Below, piece by piece: positions 1-7,331 of a stretch of DNA of 64,000 nucleotides. The translations under genes and the position numbers were made by a program. Origin of the DNA: Natronomonas gomsonensis (GTDB taxonomy: Archaea; Halobacteriota; Halobacteria; Halobacteriales; Haloarculaceae); contig NZ_JACAWU010000002.1 in assembly GCF_013391635.1 (NCBI RefSeq), positions 248,001-312,000 on the forward strand, written 5' to 3'. Every line of letters starts with the position of its first letter. Within the stretch, counting starts at the first letter, position 1. Under the pieces are notes generated by a model that ran no database searches, was not told where the DNA came from, and saw only the letters and a list, made by a program, of their open reading frames with translations.

Positions 1-35
1 TCGGCACCGACGACGGCGACTGCGATGTCGACCAT
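1..35 (-). CDS. Start of a truncated gene running off the left edge
   Basis: An ATG at 35-33 follows directly on the TAG stop of the upstream gene, so the two would form a tightly coupled operon. Only eleven codons are visible, reading MVDIAVAVVGA. The hydrophobic run ending in Val-Val-Gly-Ala is compatible with the first strand of a Rossmann or P-loop fold, or with a membrane segment, but it is too short to assign. The existence of the gene is inferred from zero-spacing to its neighbour. Confidence 0.4.
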   Translation of the reverse strand, partial: MVDIAVAVVGA

Positions 36-551
36 CTACGTGATGTCGGAGTAGTCCATCCCGATGGCGTCGAGGTCCTCGTCGTCGAGTTCCTCGATCG
101 CCTCCTCGAGTTCCGGCACGTCCTCGCCCATGTCGGGCGTCGGAATCTCGTCGGGTTCGGTGTCGACGTACTCCAGTCCCTCGTAGTCGTCGGGTGCGCG
201 GTTGCCTGCGGCGAACCACTCGTGGAACAGGTCCGCGAAGTTCGAATCGCCCTTCGCACGCTGGCCCGGCCCTTCCCGGAACCAGTAGAGGAAGTGCGGT
301 TCGTGTTCCGGACAGAGCAGTACCTCCGAGAGGGGTTCGCCGTAGACGATGCGGGCGACGTTGCAGTCGGCCTTCTTCTCGTTGAGTAGCCAACACACGT
401 CACACGGTTCGCCGGCGACGACGCGAAGGCGGATGAGACGCCGACGCGTCTCCTCGCTCATCTCCTCGAGCGGTCGGATGTCGTCGTTCTCGTCGAACAC
501 CTCCTCCTCGTCGAAGCGCCACCCCCGAAGCGCGATGGAGACCTTTCCCAT
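36..551 (-). CDS. Haloarchaeal protein with a four-Cys putative zinc site and acidic tail
   Basis: I do not recognise this 171-residue family. Cys50 and Cys53 (CDVC), Cys63 and Cys80 (CPEH, followed by another His) could form a treble-clef or zinc-ribbon site. The C-terminal 45 residues are Asp/Glu-rich, as is common in halophile proteins. A longer frame opens at 713, but ATG at 551 is preferred: it starts the compositionally normal part and a TATA-like element lies about 25 nt upstream. It abuts the partial gene at the left edge and is divergent from the pterin gene at 655. A role in RNA or DNA binding is possible but not shown. Confidence 0.75.
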   Translation of the reverse strand: MGKVSIALRGWRFDEEEVFDENDDIRPLEEMSEETRRRLIRLRVVAGEPCDVCWLLNEKKADCNVARIVYGEPLSEVLLCPEHEPHFLYWFREGPGQRAKGDSNFADLFHEWFAAGNRAPDDYEGLEYVDTEPDEIPTPDMGEDVPELEEAIEELDDEDLDAIGMDYSDIT

Positions 552-573
552 GGGCGGGATTTCGTGACGGGAG

Positions 574-581
574 CGTATAAG
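574..581 (-). promoter_or_regulatory. TATA box for the 171-residue zinc-site protein
   Basis: On the minus strand the sequence reads CGCTTATACGC, a good archaeal TATA box. It is centred about 26 nt upstream of the ATG at 551, which predicts a leaderless transcript and supports that start. Confidence 0.55.
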
Positions 582-654
582 CGCGTCCGTCCGCGACGGC
601 GTCGTCGGCTGCCGATACCCGACGGCTTTACCGGGCGGCACCCGAATTCGAGGT

Positions 655-1782
655 ATGCGAACGGTAGACGCCGCAGGGCTCTCCATCGGCGACGACCACC
701 CGCCGCGAATCATGGGCGTGTTGAACGTCTCCGCGGAGTCGCCGTACGACCCGAGCGTGTTCGACGACGCCGGCGAGGCCGCCGCCTACGTCGACCGCGA
801 ACTCATCGACGAGGGCGCCGACATCGTCGACGTAGGGCTGGAGTCGGCGAACAAGCGCTTCGAGGTGCTGTCGGCCGAGGAGGAACTCGACCGCCTCGAC
901 ACCGCCGTCGAGACGCTGGAGTCGACCTCCGGTGACGCCGTCTGGTCGATAGAGACGCGGTATCACGAGGTCGCCGAAGCGGCTCTCGATGCGGGCTTCG
1001 AGATGGTCAACGACATCTGTGGCTTCGCCGACCCCGAGATGCCGCGGGTGTGCGCGGAGTACGACGTGGCCGTCTCGAAGATGGCCTCGCCGCCGGACCT
1101 CGAACGTCCCGGTGCGGTCGAGGCCCCCGACGACATCTACGAGGCGCTGTCGATGAACGGTTTTACCGAGAAGACGCTCGTCGACCCCGCTTTCGGCGGC
1201 TGGTCGGAAGACAAGACCCTCGAGGACGACCGCGAGACGTTCGACCGCCTGCGGGAGTTCCGCGGCTACGGCCGACCGATTTTGGTCTCCATCAACCGGA
1301 AGAACTTCCTCCGAGAAATCGCGGGACGAGACACCGAAGAGGCGCTGCCGGTGTCGCTCGCCGCCACGTCGATGGCGGTCGAACGCGGCGCCCACGTCGT
1401 CCGAACCCACGACGTCGCCGAGACCCGCGACGCCGCCCTCGTCGGCTACGAGTTCCGACGTGACCGGCTTCGGGACCCCGAAATCGATGTCGAGGAGCTG
1501 GACGTGACAACGGACGGGGAGTTCGCCCGTCACCTCGACCGCGTGACTGACTCCGAGGACGAACCCGCAGTCACGACCCACGCCTTCGAACTCCGCCTGC
1601 CCGAGGAAGTCGAACGCTACGTCGCCAGACGCGCTACGGCCGAGGGAGTCCGAGCCTACCGCGGTGACGGGCTTTTGCTCGTCGGAACCGCGGCCGAACT
1701 CCGCTCGCTCCAGTCGGTCGTTCGCTCGGGACCGAAATCTGCCCAAAACGCTTTAAGAGTGATATCGGCGTCTCTGGAGTAG
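655..1782 (+). CDS. Dihydropteroate synthase-like protein (FolP family)
   Basis: The protein is predicted to act in pterin/folate synthesis, joining a pterin pyrophosphate to an arylamine on a TIM barrel. Residues 1-270 fit the DHPS barrel: MGVLNVS near residue 20 is the usual pterin-loop strand, DVGLES near 60 matches the 'DIGGES' strand, VNDICG near 120 is typical, and SINRKNF near 217 takes the place of the usual Lys/Arg strand. The usual Thr-x-Asp-Ser-Phe loop is changed to Ala-Glu-Ser-Pro-Tyr, so the substrate may differ. About 100 extra C-terminal residues have no assigned domain. The next gene is an MptE-type pterin kinase, which supports the pathway. Family confidence is high; exact substrate is not. 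Confidence 0.8.
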   Translation: MRTVDAAGLSIGDDHPPRIMGVLNVSAESPYDPSVFDDAGEAAAYVDRELIDEGADIVDVGLESANKRFEVLSAEEELDRLDTAVETLESTSGDAVWSIETRYHEVAEAALDAGFEMVNDICGFADPEMPRVCAEYDVAVSKMASPPDLERPGAVEAPDDIYEALSMNGFTEKTLVDPAFGGWSEDKTLEDDRETFDRLREFRGYGRPILVSINRKNFLREIAGRDTEEALPVSLAATSMAVERGAHVVRTHDVAETRDAALVGYEFRRDRLRDPEIDVEELDVTTDGEFARHLDRVTDSEDEPAVTTHAFELRLPEEVERYVARRATAEGVRAYRGDGLLLVGTAAELRSLQSVVRSGPKSAQNALRVISASLE

Positions 1783-1820
1783 TCTGACGTATGTCGGACG
1801 CTTGGCATTCAGTACAAGAA

Positions 1821-1830
1821 AGCTTATGCC
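1821..1830 (+). promoter_or_regulatory. TATA-like element upstream of the 1849-1908 hairpin
   Basis: AGCTTATGCC lies about 25 nt before the first base of the hairpin at 1849. If it is used, transcription would start at the base of that stem, giving the mptE mRNA a structured leader of about 80 nt. Confidence 0.4.
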
Positions 1831-1848
1831 AGACCGACCGGAATGACC

Positions 1849-1908
1849 GACTGGAAGCCCGGAGCGCACATCTGGGTAGGGGTACCTTGGTGCGCTCTGG
1901 GCCCAGTC
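1849..1908 (+). ncRNA. Strong long hairpin: structured leader of mptE or a small RNA
   Basis: Direct pairing can be read by eye. GACTGG (1849-1854) pairs with CCAGTC (1903-1908). After a two-A bulge, GCCCGGAGCGCAC (1857-1869) pairs with GTGCGCTCTGGGC (1890-1902) with a single G-U. The 20-nt apical loop contains a further GGTA/TACC mini-stem. The stem has 19 pairs, far stronger than its surroundings, and ends 20 nt before the mptE ATG. It could be a cis-regulatory leader, an independent small RNA, or a processing or termination signal after folP. The function is inference. Confidence 0.6.
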
Positions 1909-1927
1909 TTTACGTCCCGTAGTGGCG

Positions 1928-2623
1928 ATGCTATATCAGGAGTGGAATCCCGCATACGAGGCGATACTGTCCGATTTCGGGTTCGACCGGGCGGCGGACG
2001 AACACGCCAGAGACCTGCTGGCCGAATTACTGGCGGACGAACGGCCGCTCGGCCTCGACTACATCGACCTGTCGGGGACGGTCGCGGTTTGTGGCGCGGC
2101 GCCAACGCTGGCCGGTGACCTCTCGGTTGCCCGTCGGGCCGACAGCGTCGTCGCCGCCTCGACGGCCGTCGACGTGCTTCGTGATGCCGGAATCGCCGTC
2201 GACTGCATGGTGACCGACCTCGACAAGAACCCGGAGACTGCCCGGGAGTTGACCACGGCGGGGACGCCGGTTGCGGCCCACGCCCACGGCGACAACGTCG
2301 AGGAACTCCGGGAGTTGGTGCCGACCTTCGACGCTGCTGCGGTACTGCCGACGACGCAAGCCGAGCCACGCGGTCCCGTCGTCAACCCCGGCGGATTCAC
2401 CGACGGCGACCGGGCGGCGTTCCTCGCGGACGCCTGTGGCGCCGATTCTCTCGTCTTCGCGGGATGGGATTTCGACGACTCGACTGTCGAGCCGACGAAG
2501 GCCCGGAAACTGCTGTGGGCCGAACGGCTGCTCCGGTGGCTTGAACTGCGCCGAGGTGAGCGCTTCGGCGTTCTCGACGGCCGCCGTGACGGCATCGACC
2601 TCCCGTGGCTCGAAGGCCTGTGA
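1928..2623 (+). CDS. mptE: 6-hydroxymethyl-7,8-dihydropterin pyrophosphokinase, MptE type
   Basis: The enzyme transfers pyrophosphate from ATP to 6-hydroxymethyl-dihydropterin, feeding tetrahydrofolate (in haloarchaea) or methanopterin synthesis. The roughly 230-residue sequence matches the archaeal MptE family: N-terminal YQEWNPAYEAIL, a Rossmann-like strand with VAVCGAAPTL near residue 55, the VTDLDKN motif near 96, AHAHGDN near 118, and FAGWDFDD near 180. ATG at 1928 gives the usual family N-terminus; a GTG two codons upstream (1922) is the alternative. It follows a FolP-like gene on the same strand, giving consecutive pathway steps. The strong hairpin upstream may control it. Confidence 0.88.
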   Translation: MLYQEWNPAYEAILSDFGFDRAADEHARDLLAELLADERPLGLDYIDLSGTVAVCGAAPTLAGDLSVARRADSVVAASTAVDVLRDAGIAVDCMVTDLDKNPETARELTTAGTPVAAHAHGDNVEELRELVPTFDAAAVLPTTQAEPRGPVVNPGGFTDGDRAAFLADACGADSLVFAGWDFDDSTVEPTKARKLLWAERLLRWLELRRGERFGVLDGRRDGIDLPWLEGL

Positions 2624-2681
2624 GCCGGCAGTATCGGGGGCAGTCGGACCTTTTATTTCCGCCTCCGGCGAAGCGCGTCCG

Positions 2682-3638
2682 ATGACGGCCGACCCGCCGG
2701 TCCACCGTATCGAGTTCGACATCCCGTGGCCGCCCGACACCGCCTACGCCTACCTCCTCGATGCCGACGAACCGACACTCGTCGACGCTGGCGCACCCGG
2801 GGAGACAGCCACCGATACGCTCCGAGAGGGGCTCGCCGAGGCAGGTTACGAACTGCCCGATATCGACCACCTCCTGATAACGCATCCGCACACCGACCAC
2901 GGTGGGCAGGTCGCTACTATCGTCGAGGCGGCAGATCCCATCGTGTACACGCTTTCGGGCGTCCGCGAACGCCTCACACGCGACTCCGACGACCTCGCGG
3001 CCGCCGTCCGTCGGAACGCGGTCGAGGTCGGCATTCCCGACCCCGAAAAAGAGGTCGACCGAGCGGTCGATTCGCTCCGGCGGAATCGGAACTGTCTGCC
3101 GCCCGAGTACATCGACATCGAACTCGCCCCGGGCGAGCCCATGGAGGTGGGCGGTCTCACGTTCGAAGCGATACACGTGCCGGGCCACCAGGAGAATCAG
3201 GCGGCGTTCCGACACGGCGACCGACTCTTCGCCGGTGATACCGCCGTCGAGCCGTTCCGCCCAGCGGCGCTTCACGTCGGTCTCGACGACGGGTGTCGGG
3301 AGGCGATAGACGCCTTCCACCGGGGATTGGACGCCCTCGAAGCCATCGCGCCGGACATCGACTGCGTCTATCCAGGTCACGGCCCCGTCTTCGATGACCT
3401 CCCAACCGTCGTCGAGCGGGACCGCGAGTCCCTGGAGACCCTCGCCGAGGACTGCCGGCGGACGCTGGTGGACCTCGGGGAGGCGACGGCCTACGAGGTG
3501 ACCGACGCACGCATCGAGAACCTCGAAAAGCGCCCCTACACGCTCTTCGAATCGGTGGGCGCGCTCGCTCGGCTGGAACGGCAGGGAGTCATCGAATCGA
3601 CGACCGACGACGGCGTGCGACGCTACCGTCTCGAATAA
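2682..3638 (+). CDS. Metallo-beta-lactamase fold hydrolase
   Basis: This 318-residue cytosolic hydrolase probably uses two metal ions, like glyoxalase II or other thioester/lactone hydrolases; the substrate is unknown. The metal motif HPHTDH sits at residues 68-73, followed by VPGHQEN near 164, the bridging Asp in FAGDTAV near 185, and a late YPGHGP near 230. The last 60 residues after the fold resemble a small winged-helix-like tail, as in other 300-residue archaeal MBL proteins. ATG at 2682 was chosen because the longer frame from 2271 runs inside mptE. A paralogue of the same architecture is encoded at 24883-25845. Confidence 0.85.
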   Translation: MTADPPVHRIEFDIPWPPDTAYAYLLDADEPTLVDAGAPGETATDTLREGLAEAGYELPDIDHLLITHPHTDHGGQVATIVEAADPIVYTLSGVRERLTRDSDDLAAAVRRNAVEVGIPDPEKEVDRAVDSLRRNRNCLPPEYIDIELAPGEPMEVGGLTFEAIHVPGHQENQAAFRHGDRLFAGDTAVEPFRPAALHVGLDDGCREAIDAFHRGLDALEAIAPDIDCVYPGHGPVFDDLPTVVERDRESLETLAEDCRRTLVDLGEATAYEVTDARIENLEKRPYTLFESVGALARLERQGVIESTTDDGVRRYRLE

Positions 3639-3748
3639 TAACGGGTACGGTTAGGTGACTGCGTGTACAAGCGTGTGGCCACTCGGAACGCGTGGCTGCC
3701 CCCGGAGGAAGCGCTAGCGCTAAATGCCTGACACCGCTAGCATAATCA

Positions 3749-3985
3749 ATGACGGAAAAGCACGTCACAGTCTCCTGTCGGGCGTGTGACCGAACAGAGA
3801 CGTTCGAGAAACTTAGAACAGCACGGGAGTTCATCGAGACACACCGAACGGAGACGGGCCACGAAGCGACGTGGGAACTCCCCTCGCTTGCGTCCGGCGT
3901 CGAGCGCGCCGGCGCCGATGCCGGTGTCTGTGGCCGCCCGGAGTGTACGACGACGGAGTCGCCACTCTATCAGGACGAGGAATAG
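3749..3985 (+). CDS. Small haloarchaeal zinc-finger-like protein
   Basis: The 78-residue protein has CRAC near residue 10 and a distal CGRPEC near 60, plus His residues in between, a pattern that could hold one zinc ion. The family is not recognised beyond being a typical haloarchaeal small Cys-rich protein. ATG at 3749 has no overlapping neighbour. The gene stands alone between an MBL gene and a convergent pilin gene, so context gives no role. Confidence 0.65.
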   Translation: MTEKHVTVSCRACDRTETFEKLRTAREFIETHRTETGHEATWELPSLASGVERAGADAGVCGRPECTTTESPLYQDEE

Positions 3986-4014
3986 GGAGACACCCGCCCG
4001 GTGGCGACGGCCAA

Positions 4015-5025
4015 TCACTTCAAGACGCGGGTCAGCATCTCGACCTGATGGTCGTCGAAGGCGGTGTAGTACAGTCGGAACTCGTACATGCGGCCGTCGA
4101 AGTACTGGATGTCATCGGGGTCGTTCTTCCCTAACTGCATTTCTCCCATGTTCACTTCGGACGTGTACGTTCCGTTCGCGGCTTCGGTCCCATTAAGATA
4201 GAGTCGGTACGTTTCGCCATCGTAGGTTCCCACGGCCACGTACGTTTTGCCGGGTTCGATGACGTCGTTCGCAGTTCGAATCTTATGTCCGTCTTCCCAG
4301 TTGACCGCGAACTGGAGGGCATCGTCGTTCGTCGTCTCGATGTGCCACTCTTCGGCTCCGCTGTTGTGTTCCACGAGTTGTTGAACGTTCCCGTCGCTGT
4401 CGACTTCGAACGTGACTGCAACGGTGAACTCCTCAACGTCGCCGACGCCCGCGGTTTTCAGGTCATCGACCGTTACATAGTCGTCGGTTCCGTTGAACTC
4501 CAGTGCGGACCCTTGCGCGGTCTCGACCCTCTTTGGGGAATTCTGAAACGTCCCATCGTTACCGTTCTGCGAGTGGTCTGCTACAGTCGTTCCGCTCCCA
4601 GTGAAGGGATAATACGCGACGAAGTCGCCGGCTTCGCCGGCTTCGAACTGTTCACGGACGAGGACGGTCGCGTCCTCGTTTTCCGTGACGAGCATCACCT
4701 CGTCGCCCGGTGCTGTGGGGAGGAATATTTCGCGACCGGTCGCGTTGCCGTCGACAGTCGCAATCGACTCGCCGTTGAGCCGTACGTCGACGGCGTTGCT
4801 TCCGGTGACCTCGGGAACCAACGCAGTTCCGGCGTTGGTCGAATCTAGACTCACGGCGGTGTCCTGTGTCGGCGCGATACCGGGGTCGGCGACGCCCAGC
4901 AGCATCGCCACGGTGACCGCCGCGAGCGCGACGGTAATCGCGATCATGAGCGCCACACCGACGACTGGAGACATGCCGCTGTCGTCGGCGTACAACCGCT
5001 GGAGGGGGCGGCGCTCGGAATCCAC
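4015..5025 (-). CDS. Type IV pilin-like protein fused to a LamG/concanavalin-A-like domain
   Basis: Residues 1-20 form a short charged leader ending in DDSG. It is followed by MSPVVGVALMIAITVALAA, the archaeal pilin N-terminal hydrophobic helix recognised by PibD prepilin peptidase. Residues 50-140 form a beta-rich spacer. Residues 140-336 look like a LamG jelly-roll, with YYPFTGSGTTVADHSQNGNDG and a late GRMYEFRLYYTAF typical of that fold. It should be a surface-exposed, possibly carbohydrate-binding, minor pilin or pilin-anchored adhesin. The start is GTG at 5025, about 25 nt from a clear TATA box. The large C-terminal domain is unusual, since most haloarchaeal pilins are 130-180 residues. 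Confidence 0.82.
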   Translation of the reverse strand: MDSERRPLQRLYADDSGMSPVVGVALMIAITVALAAVTVAMLLGVADPGIAPTQDTAVSLDSTNAGTALVPEVTGSNAVDVRLNGESIATVDGNATGREIFLPTAPGDEVMLVTENEDATVLVREQFEAGEAGDFVAYYPFTGSGTTVADHSQNGNDGTFQNSPKRVETAQGSALEFNGTDDYVTVDDLKTAGVGDVEEFTVAVTFEVDSDGNVQQLVEHNSGAEEWHIETTNDDALQFAVNWEDGHKIRTANDVIEPGKTYVAVGTYDGETYRLYLNGTEAANGTYTSEVNMGEMQLGKNDPDDIQYFDGRMYEFRLYYTAFDDHQVEMLTRVLK

Positions 5026-5040
5026 GCTCTACGTTCGGCC

Positions 5041-5056
5041 AAAAAATATAAAAGGG
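5041..5056 (-). promoter_or_regulatory. TATA box of the pilin-LamG gene
   Basis: On the minus strand CCCTTTTATATTTTTT stands out in GC-rich DNA and lies about 22-30 nt upstream of the GTG start at 5025. This predicts a leaderless transcript and fixes the start codon. Confidence 0.7.
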
Positions 5057-5088
5057 TTAGTGGCAACTCACCGTGCCGAATCGAGGGG

Positions 5089-6060
5089 TTACGGCTGCAG
5101 GACGACCTTGCCGCTGGATTTGCGGTCCTCGATGAACTGGTGGGCGTCGGCGGCGTCTTCGAGGTCGAAGGTGTGGCCGACCTGCACTTCGAGCGTGCCG
5201 TCGCCGAGCAGCTGTGTCAGTTCGGGGACGGCGCCCATCACCTTCATCGGCTGTTGTTCGATGGCACGTCCGAGGTGGTAACCGATGACGGTCTTGTTGC
5301 CGAACAGGAGGTCGGCGGTGTTGGGTCGGCCGGGTTCGCCCGCGGCGGCGCCGTAGGACACCATACGTCCGAAATCGGTCAACGCGGCGAGGCTCTCGTC
5401 GGAGGTCTCGCCGCCGATGCCGTCCAACACGAGGTCGACACCCTCGCCGTCGGTGAGGTCGTTCACGCGGTCGACGAAGTCCTCCTCGGTGTACTGAATC
5501 GCGTGGTCCATCCCGAGGTCCTCCGCCATCGAGAGTTTCTCCGGCGTTGAGGCGGTACCGAACACCTCCGCGCCGGCCTCGTCGGCCAACTGCACCGCGG
5601 CGCTGCCGACGCCGCCTGCGGCGGCGTGAATCAGAACCGATTCGCCCTCTTCGAGTCCGCCCCACTCGTGGAGGCAGTTGTGGGCGGTGAGCCACTGGAC
5701 GGGGAAGCCGGCGGCCTCCTCGAAACTCATCTCACCGGGGATGTCGAGGAGTCCGCGAGCGTCGGCGACCGCGTACTCGGCGTAGCCGCCGCCGTTGACC
5801 AGCGAGACGACCTCGTCGCCGACCTCGCGACCAACGCCGTCGCCGACCGCGTCGATAACGCCCGCCACCTCCATGCCGGGGGTGTACGGCGGTTCGGGGC
5901 CGCCCTGGTAGTGTCCGCGCCGCTGCATGATGTCGGCGAAGTTGATGCCGGCGGCTTTCACGTCGATTCGGACCTGTCCCTCGCGGGGTTCGGGTGCGTC
6001 CGTCTCTGTCAGTGCCAGCGTGTCGGCATCGCCGAACTCGGTAATCTCGATTGCTCGCAT
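5089..6060 (-). CDS. NADPH:quinone oxidoreductase-like MDR protein
   Basis: This is a 323-residue zinc-free medium-chain dehydrogenase/reductase of the quinone oxidoreductase branch, expected to transfer hydride from NADPH to quinones or enones. The N-terminal GroES-like domain (AGINFADIMQRRGHY near residue 40, TPGMEVAG near 60) lacks the catalytic and structural zinc cysteines. The Rossmann domain shows IHAAAGGVGSAAVQLA near 145. Later segments (GIGGETSDESLAAL, FGRMVSYGAA) are standard for the family. It is on the same strand as nadE, 118 nt downstream of that gene; a shared transcript is possible but not shown. The physiological substrate cannot be read from sequence. Confidence 0.88.
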   Translation of the reverse strand: MRAIEITEFGDADTLALTETDAPEPREGQVRIDVKAAGINFADIMQRRGHYQGGPEPPYTPGMEVAGVIDAVGDGVGREVGDEVVSLVNGGGYAEYAVADARGLLDIPGEMSFEEAAGFPVQWLTAHNCLHEWGGLEEGESVLIHAAAGGVGSAAVQLADEAGAEVFGTASTPEKLSMAEDLGMDHAIQYTEEDFVDRVNDLTDGEGVDLVLDGIGGETSDESLAALTDFGRMVSYGAAAGEPGRPNTADLLFGNKTVIGYHLGRAIEQQPMKVMGAVPELTQLLGDGTLEVQVGHTFDLEDAADAHQFIEDRKSSGKVVLQP

Positions 6061-6178
6061 CGTACTGTCAACGTGCGCGCCCTGGCCTTATCAATGTTAA
6101 CCGAAAACTATGATTGGTAGAATAGTGTTAAGATGATTGGCGGCCGGAAGCGGGTCTGCGCTGCAGCGACGACGGGAT

Positions 6179-7051
6179 TCAGAGCCGCCCTTCGAGTTCA
6201 CAGAACAGACCCTCGGCGTCGATTCGGTCCGTTTCTGGTTTCGGCGCAGGCTGGCGTTTGTGTTCGGTGTCCAGATACAGTTCGGCGTACTCGCGAACGA
6301 TTTCGGGGCCGATGCCCAACTCGTCGGCGGTCCCCTCGACGCCGAGGTTCTCGTCGACGAGGCTGTACAGTAACACGTCGAGGAGTCCGTACGGCGCGCC
6401 GAGTTCCTCCTCGTCGGTCTGTCCGGCCCACAGACCCGCAGTCGGCGTCTTCTGGACGATTTTTTGCGGAACGCCGACGTGTCGGGCGAGCGCCTTCACC
6501 TCCGTCTTGTAGAGGCCCGCAAGCGGTCGGAGGTCTGCAGCGCCGTCGCCGTGTTTCGTGAAGTACCCCAACAGGAGTTCCGTCCGGTTGGAAGTCCCAC
6601 AGACGAGTCGACTGGTCATGTTGGCGGCGTAGTACGCGACGCTCATCCGAAGGCGGGCGATGGCGTTGCCCAGCGCGACCCGGTCGACTTCCTCGTCGAT
6701 GGTCGGTGCCACGCTGTCCTCGAACATATCCAGCAACGGCTGCAGTTGCACCATCGTCGGGTCGACGCCGAGGTCCCGAGCGACCGAGTGGGCGTCCAGG
6801 GTATCCACCGCGTCGGTGAGGTGACAGGGCAACACCAACGCGGTGACACGCTCCGGACCGAGCGCTTCGACACACAGGTGGGCGGTCAGCGTCGAGTCGA
6901 TACCGCCGCTCAAACAGACGACGACGCCGTCGGCACCGGCATCGGCGACCGTTCCGCGAAGGAATTCGAGTAGATTCGCCCGAAGCGCTTCCAGTTCGGA
7001 CGCCTCGGTCCTGAACGTCACGTCCGGTATCCCGTCGACGGCGGCTATCAT
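6179..7051 (-). CDS. nadE: NAD+ synthetase
   Basis: NadE performs the last step of NAD+ synthesis, amidating nicotinate adenine dinucleotide with ammonia after ATP activation. The 290-residue single-domain, ammonia-dependent form is seen, with no glutaminase domain. The PP-loop SGGIDS is at 48-53. VCGTSNRTELLLGYFTKHGDGAAD near 165 is the conserved substrate loop, and QKTPTAGLWAGQTDEEELG near 205 is the family signature. ATG at 7051 is followed by the usual N-terminal helix. The 280-nt AT-richer gap upstream, shared with a divergent FAD oxidoreductase, should hold its promoter. Confidence 0.95.
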   Translation of the reverse strand: MIAAVDGIPDVTFRTEASELEALRANLLEFLRGTVADAGADGVVVCLSGGIDSTLTAHLCVEALGPERVTALVLPCHLTDAVDTLDAHSVARDLGVDPTMVQLQPLLDMFEDSVAPTIDEEVDRVALGNAIARLRMSVAYYAANMTSRLVCGTSNRTELLLGYFTKHGDGAADLRPLAGLYKTEVKALARHVGVPQKIVQKTPTAGLWAGQTDEEELGAPYGLLDVLLYSLVDENLGVEGTADELGIGPEIVREYAELYLDTEHKRQPAPKPETDRIDAEGLFCELEGRL

Positions 7052-7331
7052 CGCCCGCCACCTCCGGAAACTCCTACCGGACGATATTTTCGTTCACAAT
7101 CTCCCAAGGATTTTAGCCAAGTATTTGTCCCGATATTCAGACAAACTCGTGACGTGCGTTTACTACTCACGCTATATTGGCTCGATACGACCAACTAAAA
7201 CCTTTCCACGAGGGTGTTCGTACACCTGATACTGTATTAGGGTGGGAAAATAAACGGGCCTCGGCCTCGCGGATAAATCACCTCCGTCGGACGCAAATAG
7301 GTTTAAGCGGGTACGGCCATCCCGTCAGGGT

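Noticed and set aside
628..1746. Long minus-strand frame opposite the FolP-like gene
   Set aside because: It mirrors a real gene with FolP motifs. Long antisense frames are expected in high-GC coding DNA, and the translation is low in structure.
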